The notes under the pieces: generated by a model | Database searches by the model: none | Told to the model about the DNA's origin: nothing | The model's input: the letters and a program-made list of their open reading frames with translations, nothing else | Made by a program: the position numbers and the translations under genes | In this document: positions 52,758 to 60,081 of the stretch, one piece after another | How positions within the stretch are numbered: the first letter of the stretch is position 1 | How the letters are laid out: the number at the start of each line of letters is the position of its first letter | Assembly: GCF_029892965.1 (NCBI RefSeq) | Contig: NZ_JARXWN010000013.1 | Span: 62,001 to 126,000 of the forward strand | Source of the DNA: Dysgonomonas sp. PF1-14 | Lineage (GTDB): Bacteria; Bacteroidota; Bacteroidia; Bacteroidales; Dysgonomonadaceae | Length of the DNA stretch: 64,000 nucleotides | Direction: 5' to 3'

Positions 52758-52967
52758 CAAAAATACCCATAAAAAAACACCTGACGAAATTGTTTGTCAG
52801 ATGTTTTTCAACAACTTACTACAAGTTGTTTTATTCTGCATAATATCGCATTGCGGAATATTCTACCTCTTTAAAACCAAGTTTTTCATAAGGTCTCCCT
52901 ACGCAAGCAATTTGTTGACCCATCTCTATCGAATCGCCTACATTTACCATAGTCTTGCTTAAATAAA
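52758..52967 (-). pseudogene. Module B: SIR2-operon promoter, terminator hairpin and fused GNAT/M23 scraps
   Basis: From left to right the module has several parts. First, a minus-strand -7 box TATTTTTG (plus 52758-52765). Then a hairpin ACACCTGAC/GTCAGATGT (52777-52804). Then the last ~18 codons of a GNAT gene (minus-strand LGFKEVEYSAMRYYAE and stop). These are fused directly to an M23 peptidase fragment (MVNVGDSIEMGQQIACVG). Compared with the intact genes at 56326-57885, the intervening PH gene and most of both flanking genes are deleted. Confidence 0.75.
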
Positions 52968-52996
52968 CCTTATGCGGAAGAAAGAGACAAAAGTTC
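52967..52996 (+). repeat. Degenerate copy R2 of the 33-bp repeat
   Basis: CCTTATGCGGAAGAAAGAG followed by ACAAAAGTTC aligns with R1/R3 at roughly two thirds of positions. It occupies the same place relative to an M23 fragment as R3 does. Confidence 0.45.
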
Positions 52997-53085
52997 TAAT
53001 TACATTCAAGTTCAAATGTTTATTTCTAATTGAATATGACTCTTTGTTGGTTCGATTTTCGTATTTTTGCATAAAAAGTGACTAT

Positions 53086-54123
53086 ATGATTACAGAACTT
53101 GATTTTGAGAATTTGATTAGTAGACCAGAATCTACGATATTGGATTTTAAAAGAGAACAATATAAGATAATAAATGACGAATCTGGAATTAAAACAGCCG
53201 GATTTGTTAAAGATATAATAAGTTTTGCTAATACAATCCGAACAGAAACAGCCTATGTTATAATAGGCATATCAACTGATAATGATAATAAGGAATTAAT
53301 AGGAATTGATTTCAATATTGATGATGCTACTTTTCAAGAAAAAATAAAGGATAAAGTATATCCTAAACCCAATTTCCTATACTATTCTATAAATTATAAA
53401 TCGAAAAAATTTGGAATTATAGAAATCCCTGTTTCAAAATATTCAGAACCTATAGCACCCGTAGTAAAAATGAAGGGTCTGGAAGTTGGGAAAATCTATT
53501 TTAGGAGAGGCTCTTCGAATGCTGAAGCCATAGGTAAGGAAGTTATTCTTATAGATAAATGGTTAGATAGTCTTCCATCCGTAGTCGAATCACTAAGTCT
53601 AAACGATGAAATTTCAAGTTTGTTATCAAATCTCACATCAAATAGGTATCAATTGTCAAATATACTTTCTGATACTTTAAGAGTTGCTAAAAAACATTCC
53701 TTAAAATCTTTAATCGATTTTTGTTTAGGAGAACTATCGGGTTGGGATAGGCCTGAAAATGAGGAATCATATAACTTCTTAAGTTATAGAATGCAACCTA
53801 CTCTAATTGTGCCAGGGGTAGTGCAACTAAATAATAATTCAATTTATTCATCATCACAAATATATAGCCAATTGAAAAATAGTGATGGAGTATATGAACG
53901 AAGCATCTTATTTACTCCATCAATAAACTATTTAGAAAATTTAGTCGCCCAATATAAAACTAAAAATGACGCATTGGCCACATATAACACCACTATGGAC
54001 AAACTTTTTGGAGATGGAACTATGTCCGATTTTCCAATAACCGCAGTGGCTACAACTGATAGTTTTGATAATATTTACAGTAGAATCAGACAAAAATTAA
54101 TTGACATACTACTTACGGTATAA
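53086..54123 (+). CDS. AlbA/Schlafen-like DNA-binding domain protein, 345 aa
   Basis: I start at the ATG at 53086 (MITELDFENLISRPES), because a good -7 box TATTTTTG at 53062-53069 lies just in front and would exclude the longer frame from 52972. The N-terminal half is an AlbA_2/AAA_4 (Schlafen-type) domain: ESTILDFKREQY, KDIISFANTIRTETAYVIIGI, then an EIPVSKYSEP segment and GKIYFRRGSSNAEA. The C-terminal ~170 residues are not recognised. It is the only plus-strand gene in the cargo and stands alone. The role is probably regulatory or defence-related. Confidence 0.8.
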   Translation: MITELDFENLISRPESTILDFKREQYKIINDESGIKTAGFVKDIISFANTIRTETAYVIIGISTDNDNKELIGIDFNIDDATFQEKIKDKVYPKPNFLYYSINYKSKKFGIIEIPVSKYSEPIAPVVKMKGLEVGKIYFRRGSSNAEAIGKEVILIDKWLDSLPSVVESLSLNDEISSLLSNLTSNRYQLSNILSDTLRVAKKHSLKSLIDFCLGELSGWDRPENEESYNFLSYRMQPTLIVPGVVQLNNNSIYSSSQIYSQLKNSDGVYERSILFTPSINYLENLVAQYKTKNDALATYNTTMDKLFGDGTMSDFPITAVATTDSFDNIYSRIRQKLIDILLTV

Positions 54124-54164
54124 TTCTAAGCGTAAAGTATCAAATTCTCAGATGTTTTTATATA

Positions 54165-54396
54165 TCATCTCTCTTTGTTATAATATAATTCAAATAGCAG
54201 ATAGCACCATCCGGTCGGATTCAAGTAGCGTTTTCCTTTTCTCACTTCGTAATGCAGGTGGCTACTCGTTGCTATTCCTGTACTACCCGTGTAAGCAATT
54301 TGTTGGGCTATCTCTACCGAATCCCCTACATTTACCATTATCCTGCTTAAATGTGCATAAAACGAGCGGAAACCGCCTGCGTGTTTGATCTCAATA
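54165..54396 (-). pseudogene. Module C: C-terminal fragment of a second M23 peptidase
   Basis: The minus-strand frame encodes GGFRSFYAHLSRIMVNVGDS, then GSTGIATSSHLHYEVRKGKRY and LNPTGWCYLLFE, ending in a stop at 54165-54167. It is the last ~75 residues of a relative of the intact peptidase at 57274-57885, with about one substitution in four or five residues. The frame is intact but the N-terminus is gone; the 33-bp repeat R3 begins 2 bp past its truncated end. Confidence 0.8.
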
Positions 54397-54397
54397 G

Positions 54398-54430
54398 GGC
54401 TTTATGCGGGAGAAAAAGAAGCAAAAAGCC
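54398..54430 (+). repeat. 33-bp direct repeat, copy R3
   Basis: It is identical to R1 (46169-46201), same orientation, and lies between the M23 fragment and the 3' end of the PD-(D/E)XK gene, just as R1 lies 14 bp past the 3' end of the Mrr-like gene. Confidence 0.85.
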
Positions 54431-54454
54431 ATGTCCGAGTTGGATTATTATTTA

Positions 54455-56185
54455 TTAATATCCACCAATTGGTAAACACTTACCACTTTTTTTTAATTCT
54501 ATATTTTTTTCATTATCAAAACCAAGACCTTCCTTTCGGTAAATAACATCAAAAATTTCGGTTAGATCAGGAGTAAGAGCAAACGTGATATTTTCATCTT
54601 TAAGTTGCTCTCGTGTTATTTTGTTACTAAGAAAAGCCCCACACACTTCTAACTCATCAGATGTTATCAATCTACCATGGAGTTGTTCTCTCATATCCAG
54701 AAACTTGATAAAATCATTCTTTTTTCGTCCAAGCTTTTCCAGTACTAATAAAAATGATTCTAAATCATCTATACAGACACTCCAAGGAAAGTTATCATCT
54801 TCATATATTTCAAGCAAACTATCTAAGTCTGACTGAATTTGCCCAAACCTCTCAAGTGTAACTACAATTGAAAATATTTTGGGATAGTTTTTTGTCCTAA
54901 TATCGATCACATGATTTTTTAATTCTTGATCTGAATATATGTTTAATACTTCATTATCTATGAATTTCGATTTAACTCTATATGTTTGGTCATAACCTTT
55001 TTGAATGGTTTCTTCAAAATTAGATAATATTAAAGGATATGCTTTGTCGGGATCTCGCCTTGGTTCATCTCTTTTTGATGCTTTAGCTTCCACAATGAGA
55101 GCAAGCCCTTCATAAATAAACAATAAATCTTGTTCGTGCTTATCTTGTGTATAAAAACTCTTGTGAACAAAAGATTTATTTTTGAAGAAACGTTGAAAGA
55201 CTCTTTCTATTTTTTCTTCCAGTTTTTTCCCTCTAACAGCATAAAACTTTTCATCTATTTTTTTCTGCGAAACACAAAAATTAACTAATGTATTATAAAC
55301 AGCTTGAATTGTCTGATGCATATCAACAGCCTGATATTCATCTTCACTTATCTTAAAAATAGGTTTATTATGAATTGGATTTACCTCTGTGTAATATAAG
55401 AAATCATCTTTTTTTCTTTCACAAGTGAATACATTCAAAAAGGAATCCGCCTTTTCTTTTCCAAATCTATCAGCTATTGCCTGTTTTGAAAAACGGAACA
55501 TACGTCCTTTATCATACATCCAATTAAATAAATTAGTGAAATGCTCTGGTAAATGTTCCTGCCACTCCCAAGGCATAAGCCCCTTTTGTTGCATTTCTTT
55601 ACAAAATTCTTCCCAAGTTTGCTGTCCCTCTTTAGGGTTTATATTGTCTTTTAAAAAATTATTAGGAATACCATCTATAAAATTGTATATTTCTATGAAA
55701 TCCAAAACTTCTAATCCAAAATGTTTCTGTATTTCATTATTGAAAGGAGTGAAATATTCAGTAATTCTCTCTATTGTCTGTTCTTCAAAATTTAATAATC
55801 CTTGATTAAAATAACTTAGAAATGTTGGCATTGCAATTGTTCGTTTCTTTTCCCAATTCTCATCAATAACATCATCCGGTTTAGGGAAAAAAAATTGATT
55901 ATATCCATTTTCGATATCAATCAGAATGCTTTTCATATGCTCAAAATCTTCGTTGCTATATTGAGCTTTCAGTTCTTCTCTATTCTTTACCTCCGAAGTT
56001 ATATTAAGTCCGGCTAAATATAATAATTGGCGCTGTGGAGAAGTTAATCCATTTAGAGAATTTATAGGATTGTCGAATCGAATAAACTGCATTAAGGAAC
56101 TTATATCGCCAAGAAACATTGTAGTCTCAAATTGACTAACATAAGCTTTTAATTCTTCTGATTTTTTCGTTATATCTATTTCCAT
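54455..56185 (-). CDS. PD-(D/E)XK nuclease-domain protein, 576 aa
   Basis: The C-terminal third has a clean PD-(D/E)XK core: Glu324 in the first helix (RGKKLEEKIERVFQRFF), Asp353 (EQDLLFIYEG) and Glu366-x-Lys368 (ALIVEAKASK). A GYDQTYRVKS helix follows. The first ~310 residues are helical and unrecognised (for example MFLGDISSLMQFIRFDNP and TFLSYFNQGLLNFEEQTI). It stands alone with its own promoter (minus-strand TATTTTTG, plus 56254-56261). A single-gene restriction or abortive defence nuclease is the likeliest reading. Confidence 0.75.
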   Translation of the reverse strand: MEIDITKKSEELKAYVSQFETTMFLGDISSLMQFIRFDNPINSLNGLTSPQRQLLYLAGLNITSEVKNREELKAQYSNEDFEHMKSILIDIENGYNQFFFPKPDDVIDENWEKKRTIAMPTFLSYFNQGLLNFEEQTIERITEYFTPFNNEIQKHFGLEVLDFIEIYNFIDGIPNNFLKDNINPKEGQQTWEEFCKEMQQKGLMPWEWQEHLPEHFTNLFNWMYDKGRMFRFSKQAIADRFGKEKADSFLNVFTCERKKDDFLYYTEVNPIHNKPIFKISEDEYQAVDMHQTIQAVYNTLVNFCVSQKKIDEKFYAVRGKKLEEKIERVFQRFFKNKSFVHKSFYTQDKHEQDLLFIYEGLALIVEAKASKRDEPRRDPDKAYPLILSNFEETIQKGYDQTYRVKSKFIDNEVLNIYSDQELKNHVIDIRTKNYPKIFSIVVTLERFGQIQSDLDSLLEIYEDDNFPWSVCIDDLESFLLVLEKLGRKKNDFIKFLDMREQLHGRLITSDELEVCGAFLSNKITREQLKDENITFALTPDLTEIFDVIYRKEGLGFDNEKNIELKKSGKCLPIGGY

Positions 56186-56253
56186 TGTATCAAAAATTAC
56201 AGTTTAAGCATTATAATTTTAGTTAAATGCGATAGGTCACATATTGTTCTCTA

Positions 56254-56325
56254 CAAAAATACCCATAAAAAACATCTGACGAAATTGTTTGTCAGATGTT
56301 TTTTAACAAGTTACTCAAGTTGCTT
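56254..56325 (-). promoter_or_regulatory. Module A: GNAT terminator and PD-(D/E)XK promoter
   Basis: The perfect hairpin ACATCTGAC/GTCAGATGT (56272-56299), flanked by T-runs in both directions, ends the M23-PH-GNAT transcript. Immediately beyond it the minus-strand -7 box TATTTTTG (plus 56254-56261) starts the nuclease gene. The same unit recurs at 52758 and, decayed, at 47375. Confidence 0.75.
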
Positions 56326-56790
56326 TTATTCGTTCGTGTAATACCTCATAGCTGAATATTCCACCTCCTTAAAACCCAGTTTTTCATAGAGCTTCTTTCC
56401 GGCTTTGGTGGAATAGAGATCGAGAACCGACACAAAGATATTATCGGCATCTACGATAAGGCTACTCATTACAGAAGTTGCATAACCCTTTCCCCTGTGT
56501 CCGGGATAGGTAAAAACATTCATTATTGTTCCATACCTGCCGTTCAGGTTATTCAGTCCCGGAGGTTTTTCGTCAATGATTAGAAAAGCCGCCGAAACAA
56601 TCTCGCCGTCAATTTCCATCGCGTAAGCAGTAAACTTTTCTTCCAGTACATACTCTTTGAAATACTCCCGCAGTTTAGGTTCAAGTTTAGCTTTATCCTC
56701 TGCGCTCAATTCTATTTCTGTTGAAATATAATCGAAACGCAGTTTTACGAGCGTATTTATATCTGTTATAATTTTAATTCTATCATCCAT
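56326..56790 (-). CDS. GNAT-family N-acetyltransferase
   Basis: 154 aa. The core is GTIMNVFTYPGHRGKGYATSVMSSLI (about residues 86-111; RGKGYA binds acetyl-CoA), followed by SVLDLYSTKAGKKLYEKLGFKEVEYSAMRYY. It is intact, and it is the source of the GNAT scrap in module B. It lies 4 bp after the PH-domain gene. The substrate is unknown; such enzymes are common cargo on resistance and conjugative elements. Confidence 0.88.
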   Translation of the reverse strand: MDDRIKIITDINTLVKLRFDYISTEIELSAEDKAKLEPKLREYFKEYVLEEKFTAYAMEIDGEIVSAAFLIIDEKPPGLNNLNGRYGTIMNVFTYPGHRGKGYATSVMSSLIVDADNIFVSVLDLYSTKAGKKLYEKLGFKEVEYSAMRYYTNE

Positions 56791-56794
56791 ATTA

Positions 56795-57238
56795 TTATCC
56801 TATCTGTGTATTTATCTCCCGCCGGAAAGCAAGCGGATCGGCGATAAACGGATATGAACTTGTAACGCCTCCGGTAGTAACGGTTATTGTTCCGAAGCCG
56901 AATATCCTACCCCAAACGCTTTGCTTTATATGTAGTCCTTCGCATTTCGCCAATACCAAATCGACCGCACGGCGACTGATTACGCCTGTTTTCAGGATTA
57001 CACGTTTGTTGGTTACGGCATAAGCCGAGCCTATTTTTACCATTATACGCTGTATCAATGACACTATTCCGATAAATAACAGAAATATCCCGCCATAATG
57101 CAATACTGCCGTTTCGGAACCGTAAAGCCACCATCCCAGCAGCAGTAGTATTATCGGTTGCACGAACAGGAAGAAATGCAACTTTGCTACATATTTTATC
57201 TCTTCTCCGGGTTGTAAGTTTTGTTCTATATAGTTCAT
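56795..57238 (-). CDS. Bacterial PH-domain membrane protein
   Basis: About 147 aa, starting at MNYIEQNLQPGEEIKY (57238); the frame opens 15 codons earlier but that part has no protein character. Two hydrophobic helices (FLFVQPIILLLLGWWLY and GGIFLLFIGIVSLIQRI) are followed by a bPH2 domain with the classic YAVTNKRVILKTGVISRRAVDLVLAKCEGL. This resembles YdbS/YdbT-type proteins of unknown function. It is the middle gene of the M23-PH-GNAT trio. Confidence 0.85.
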   Translation of the reverse strand: MNYIEQNLQPGEEIKYVAKLHFFLFVQPIILLLLGWWLYGSETAVLHYGGIFLLFIGIVSLIQRIMVKIGSAYAVTNKRVILKTGVISRRAVDLVLAKCEGLHIKQSVWGRIFGFGTITVTTGGVTSSYPFIADPLAFRREINTQIG

Positions 57239-57273
57239 AATCTGTTGAATTTTCGTAAATATAAGAAGTTTTG

Positions 57274-57885
57274 TTAATTGCACAGGTATTTTGCTGCCTG
57301 TATTTTTATTTCAAACAGCAGGTTACACCATCCGGTCGGGTTCAGGAAGCGGTTTCCTTTCCGTATTTCGTAATGCAAGTGGCTACCCGTTGCTATCCCT
57401 GTACTACCCACGCAAGCGATTTGCAGGGCTATTTCTACCGAATCCCCTACATTTACCATTGTACTGCTTAAATGTGCATAGAACGAACGGAAACCGCCTG
57501 TATGCTGAATTTCAATATAATTTCCATATCCCGAACAATAGCCTTTTCGGACTACAACGCCGTTTCCAGTGGAGTAAACAGGAGTACCTTTAGTCCCTGA
57601 AATATCAATTCCTGTATGGAATTTCCACACCCTGTAAATCGGATGTTTGCGCATCCCGAATCCCGATGAAATACGTTCCGGTTTCTTAATCGGAAAAATC
57701 ACCGGATAGTCGCATAGCTCATCAATAGATAGTTTCAACGAATCGGCTATCTGCTGAAATTCCGTTGCAGAATACACCTGTTCCATGAATTTTTCTATCT
57801 CCGGTTTCCTGTTTAGAGAATAGCCTGATTGTCCCAATGCGGGCAAATACAATAAGGCGATGAAGAACATTAGTATATATTTCAT
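57274..57885 (-). CDS. M23-family (LytM) metallopeptidase
   Basis: 203 aa with a signal peptide (MKYILMFFIALLYLPALGQ). The LytM domain has the Zn ligands HTGIDI (His, Asp), HLHYEI, and SFYAHLS between them, after SSGFGMRKHPIY. It cleaves peptidoglycan cross-bridges. In Tra-type elements such a gene next to the tra operon probably opens the cell wall for the transfer apparatus. The frame is complete and it is the parent of the two duplicated scraps at 52.9 and 54.2 kb. Confidence 0.92.
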   Translation of the reverse strand: MKYILMFFIALLYLPALGQSGYSLNRKPEIEKFMEQVYSATEFQQIADSLKLSIDELCDYPVIFPIKKPERISSGFGMRKHPIYRVWKFHTGIDISGTKGTPVYSTGNGVVVRKGYCSGYGNYIEIQHTGGFRSFYAHLSSTMVNVGDSVEIALQIACVGSTGIATGSHLHYEIRKGNRFLNPTGWCNLLFEIKIQAAKYLCN

Positions 57886-57906
57886 AGTCTGTTTGAATGA
57901 AAGTAA

Positions 57907-57929
57907 GCACCCGAAATAAATCCGGGTGC
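57907..57929 (-). terminator. Hairpin at the end of the tra operon
   Basis: GCACCCG (57907-57913) pairs with CGGGTGC (57923-57929). On the minus strand it is followed by a weak U-rich tail (TTACTTTC). It lies between the small ORF after traQ and the M23 gene. Confidence 0.55.
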
Positions 57930-57936
57930 TTTCCTG

Positions 57937-58047
57937 TTAGTCTATTTCCTCTCCCCACAGTTCTACATCTGTCGGGGCATTCATCAACGACCGGGCTATA
58001 CATAGCCAGCATAGGGCATTGAATACTATATAACTACAAATTATCAT
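57937..58047 (-). CDS. Small membrane ORF after traQ, 36 aa
   Basis: The ATG lies inside the last codons of traQ (overlap 58034-58047). The product is MIICSYIVFNALCWLCIARS followed by an acidic tail ending ELWGEEID. A hydrophobic helix plus acidic tail, and overlap with traQ, suggest a coupled mini-protein. Confidence 0.5.
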   Translation of the reverse strand: MIICSYIVFNALCWLCIARSLMNAPTDVELWGEEID

Positions 58048-58483
58048 TATCATCTTCCGTTTCGTCCTCTCCCTTGTCATTCTGAAACGAGAAAGTCTTT
58101 TGTACCACCTGTCCGTGATTATCTTCGATATACACGTCTATTACCTGTTGGTCAGTACAAAGTGAAGTGTAATACATTCGGAACGTTTCTTTTGTCAATG
58201 GATAAAGGTCGTTCGGCAACAATACCCGTCCATCATCCAACCGGAGTTCGCCTACTCCGTCAGGCTGGAACATCCGAATAAAAAACTTCGTGTCCTGATA
58301 GTCCCCTTCCTTTACGATCCGGCAACGGATTTCCGCCACCTCTCCCTGAACGATTTTTTTCTGAACCGGCATAGTAACCAGATCAAATGCGTAAACCTTA
58401 TTAATATCCATATCGTCAGAACAGGCACAGACTATTGCACCCAGCAATAGCGTGTATAAAAAATATGCTGAAAACTTTTTCAT
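58034..58483 (-). CDS. traQ: Conjugal transfer protein TraQ (DUF3872)
   Basis: The 149-aa lipoprotein has lipobox GAIVCAC (Cys about residue 20) and the DUF3872 pattern FDLVTMPVQKKIVQGEVAEIRC ... TKFFIRMFQPDGVGELRLDDG ... YYTSLCTDQQVIDVYIEDNHGQ. It is the most distal tra gene visible, 13 bp after traO. A highly acidic C-terminal tail (DEDNDN-type) is odd but not disruptive. The function in transfer is not known in detail. Confidence 0.88.
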   Translation of the reverse strand: MKKFSAYFLYTLLLGAIVCACSDDMDINKVYAFDLVTMPVQKKIVQGEVAEIRCRIVKEGDYQDTKFFIRMFQPDGVGELRLDDGRVLLPNDLYPLTKETFRMYYTSLCTDQQVIDVYIEDNHGQVVQKTFSFQNDKGEDETEDDNDNL

Positions 58484-58496
58484 TGTACTTCTATGT

Positions 58497-59081
58497 TTAA
58501 TTGATTATAAATTTCAGCCCGATACCGAACTGCGTATGAAAATGCCCGGTAGAGTTGCCCCACAGGATGCGTTCGCGCCCTGTCAGGAGCAATACCAAAC
58601 GGTCGGACAGGTAGGTTTCCAGTTCCAACGTAATAGCCCCGCCATAGATAAATGCGTCTTTGTGCCGGAGCGTAGAACCATCGTACAAGGTCTTTTCGCC
58701 CCAATTCGAGGTTTCGTACCCGGCAAGGGCAGAACCGCCCAACGACAGCAAAAAAGTCTTTGATGCATCGGACAGGATTTTCAGATAGTAGCCGCCTTCA
58801 GCGGTAAACTGTGAAACCGGAATACGGATTGTCCGGTACGGATAATACCGTTTCATAAATTCCGCACCGAACATCCACTTATTGCCGTTCTTTGCGTAAG
58901 TAGCCATAGCCGCGCCGAAGTAATATCCGGCTTCGTTATCCTGCTTAGACGAATAGATACCGTCCACCATTCCCGATGTTACCTGTATGCCCCGCATACC
59001 CGGTAGCTGACGTTGTGCGTGTGCTTGGTCTGTAAAGACCAGGCACAACGCAATCGCCATGATAAAAGATAGCTGCCTCAT
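58497..59081 (-). CDS. traO: Conjugal transfer protein TraO
   Basis: The 194-aa protein has a signal peptide (MAIALCLVFTDQAHA) and alternating beta-strands with a C-terminal aromatic strand (THFHTQFGIGLKFIIN), fitting an outer-membrane barrel-like component. The RQLPGMRGIQVTSGMVDGI start is typical of TraO in Bacteroides elements. It lies 2 bp after traN. Confidence 0.9.
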   Translation of the reverse strand: MRQLSFIMAIALCLVFTDQAHAQRQLPGMRGIQVTSGMVDGIYSSKQDNEAGYYFGAAMATYAKNGNKWMFGAEFMKRYYPYRTIRIPVSQFTAEGGYYLKILSDASKTFLLSLGGSALAGYETSNWGEKTLYDGSTLRHKDAFIYGGAITLELETYLSDRLVLLLTGRERILWGNSTGHFHTQFGIGLKFIIN

Positions 59082-59083
59082 GG

Positions 59084-60037
59084 TTATTTCACTTTCAGTT
59101 CGTTAATAACCTTTGCCCGCACCAAATCGGCATTATCGACTGTGAACCGCTGATGGCGACCGCCCTCCTGTTCGTTCAGCTCAATAACAAGCATTTTATC
59201 ATCGGGAATCGTAAATTTCGGCAGGGTGAAAATTGTGCGCTCCGTGCGTTTACCGCCTATCACCATCAAATTATTATAGGCTCGAAGCGGCCAGATCACC
59301 TGTTCCTGAATCGCGGTACGTTTTGCTACTTTCTTATCCACGATTTTGAACGTGATAAAATCTATATTGAACGGCACGTTGGACGAGTTTTTCAGTTGCA
59401 GGTGGAAATACAACAGCCCGTTATGGGTATAAACACCCTTTAGCGTATGCTGTATGCCGAAACGTTTACTGCCTAAATGCTTTATCTCCCTGTCATTGTT
59501 TTTGTAGATGGACTGCATAATCAGCTTGACAAGCAGCGGAGATTCCTGTCCCAATTCCTCCATATAGACGGCAAGGGCATTGTTCGGACGGTTTACCACC
59601 TCCCCATCGTTCAGGAAGTCGGTCATTTCAACGGACAGCTTTACAGGTTCGTCCGCATATTTTACATTAAACGTGTAATATGCACCATCTTCGGTAATGA
59701 CGGACAGATTACTCTCCCGGCTGAAATCCCGCAAAGCGGCTTTCACTCTCAACACGTTTTCCGTTCCGTCCGCTTTCGCCGCGAGAAGATCTGCCGACCC
59801 TAAATCGACATAGCGAATCGGTGCGGGGAAAATAACGTGAACGGTTTTATTGAACGTAACTTCCAGTGCATACGGCGGTATCATCCGGTCAAAAGTCAGC
59901 GGGCGGGTAAAGCCCTGATAGTAGTCGCCCGTTGTGGGTTTAGTTTCTATTACGGTAACCGTTTCTTCGGTTACTTCCTGCGCGTTGGCTGCAAATACGC
60001 TCACCGCAAAGGTGAACATCAAAAAGATTCGTTTCAT
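59084..60037 (-). CDS. traN: Conjugal transfer protein TraN (DUF4138)
   Basis: About 317 aa from the ATG at 60037 (MKRIFLMFTFAVSVFAANAQ signal peptide); the longer frame adds nine non-conserved residues. The core YALEVTFNKTVHVIFPAPIRYVDLGSADLLA and the later ITFKIVDKKVAKRTAIQEQ are TraN hallmarks. It is the VirB9-like periplasmic component of the Bacteroidota type IV secretion system. It lies 45 bp downstream of traM. Confidence 0.92.
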   Translation of the reverse strand: MKRIFLMFTFAVSVFAANAQEVTEETVTVIETKPTTGDYYQGFTRPLTFDRMIPPYALEVTFNKTVHVIFPAPIRYVDLGSADLLAAKADGTENVLRVKAALRDFSRESNLSVITEDGAYYTFNVKYADEPVKLSVEMTDFLNDGEVVNRPNNALAVYMEELGQESPLLVKLIMQSIYKNNDREIKHLGSKRFGIQHTLKGVYTHNGLLYFHLQLKNSSNVPFNIDFITFKIVDKKVAKRTAIQEQVIWPLRAYNNLMVIGGKRTERTIFTLPKFTIPDDKMLVIELNEQEGGRHQRFTVDNADLVRAKVINELKVK

Positions 60038-60081
60038 ACTTTTAATTCTTAATTCGTTAAACATTGATTTTTTAGTGGATT

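Noticed and set aside
52972-53085. 38-residue N-terminal extension of the AlbA-like protein
   Set aside because: The -7 box at 53062-53069 lies inside it, so transcription starts after the first ATG.
57722-58012. 96-aa minus-strand ORF overlapping the M23 gene
   Set aside because: It has no protein-like composition and overlaps the signal-peptide region of a well-supported gene in another frame.
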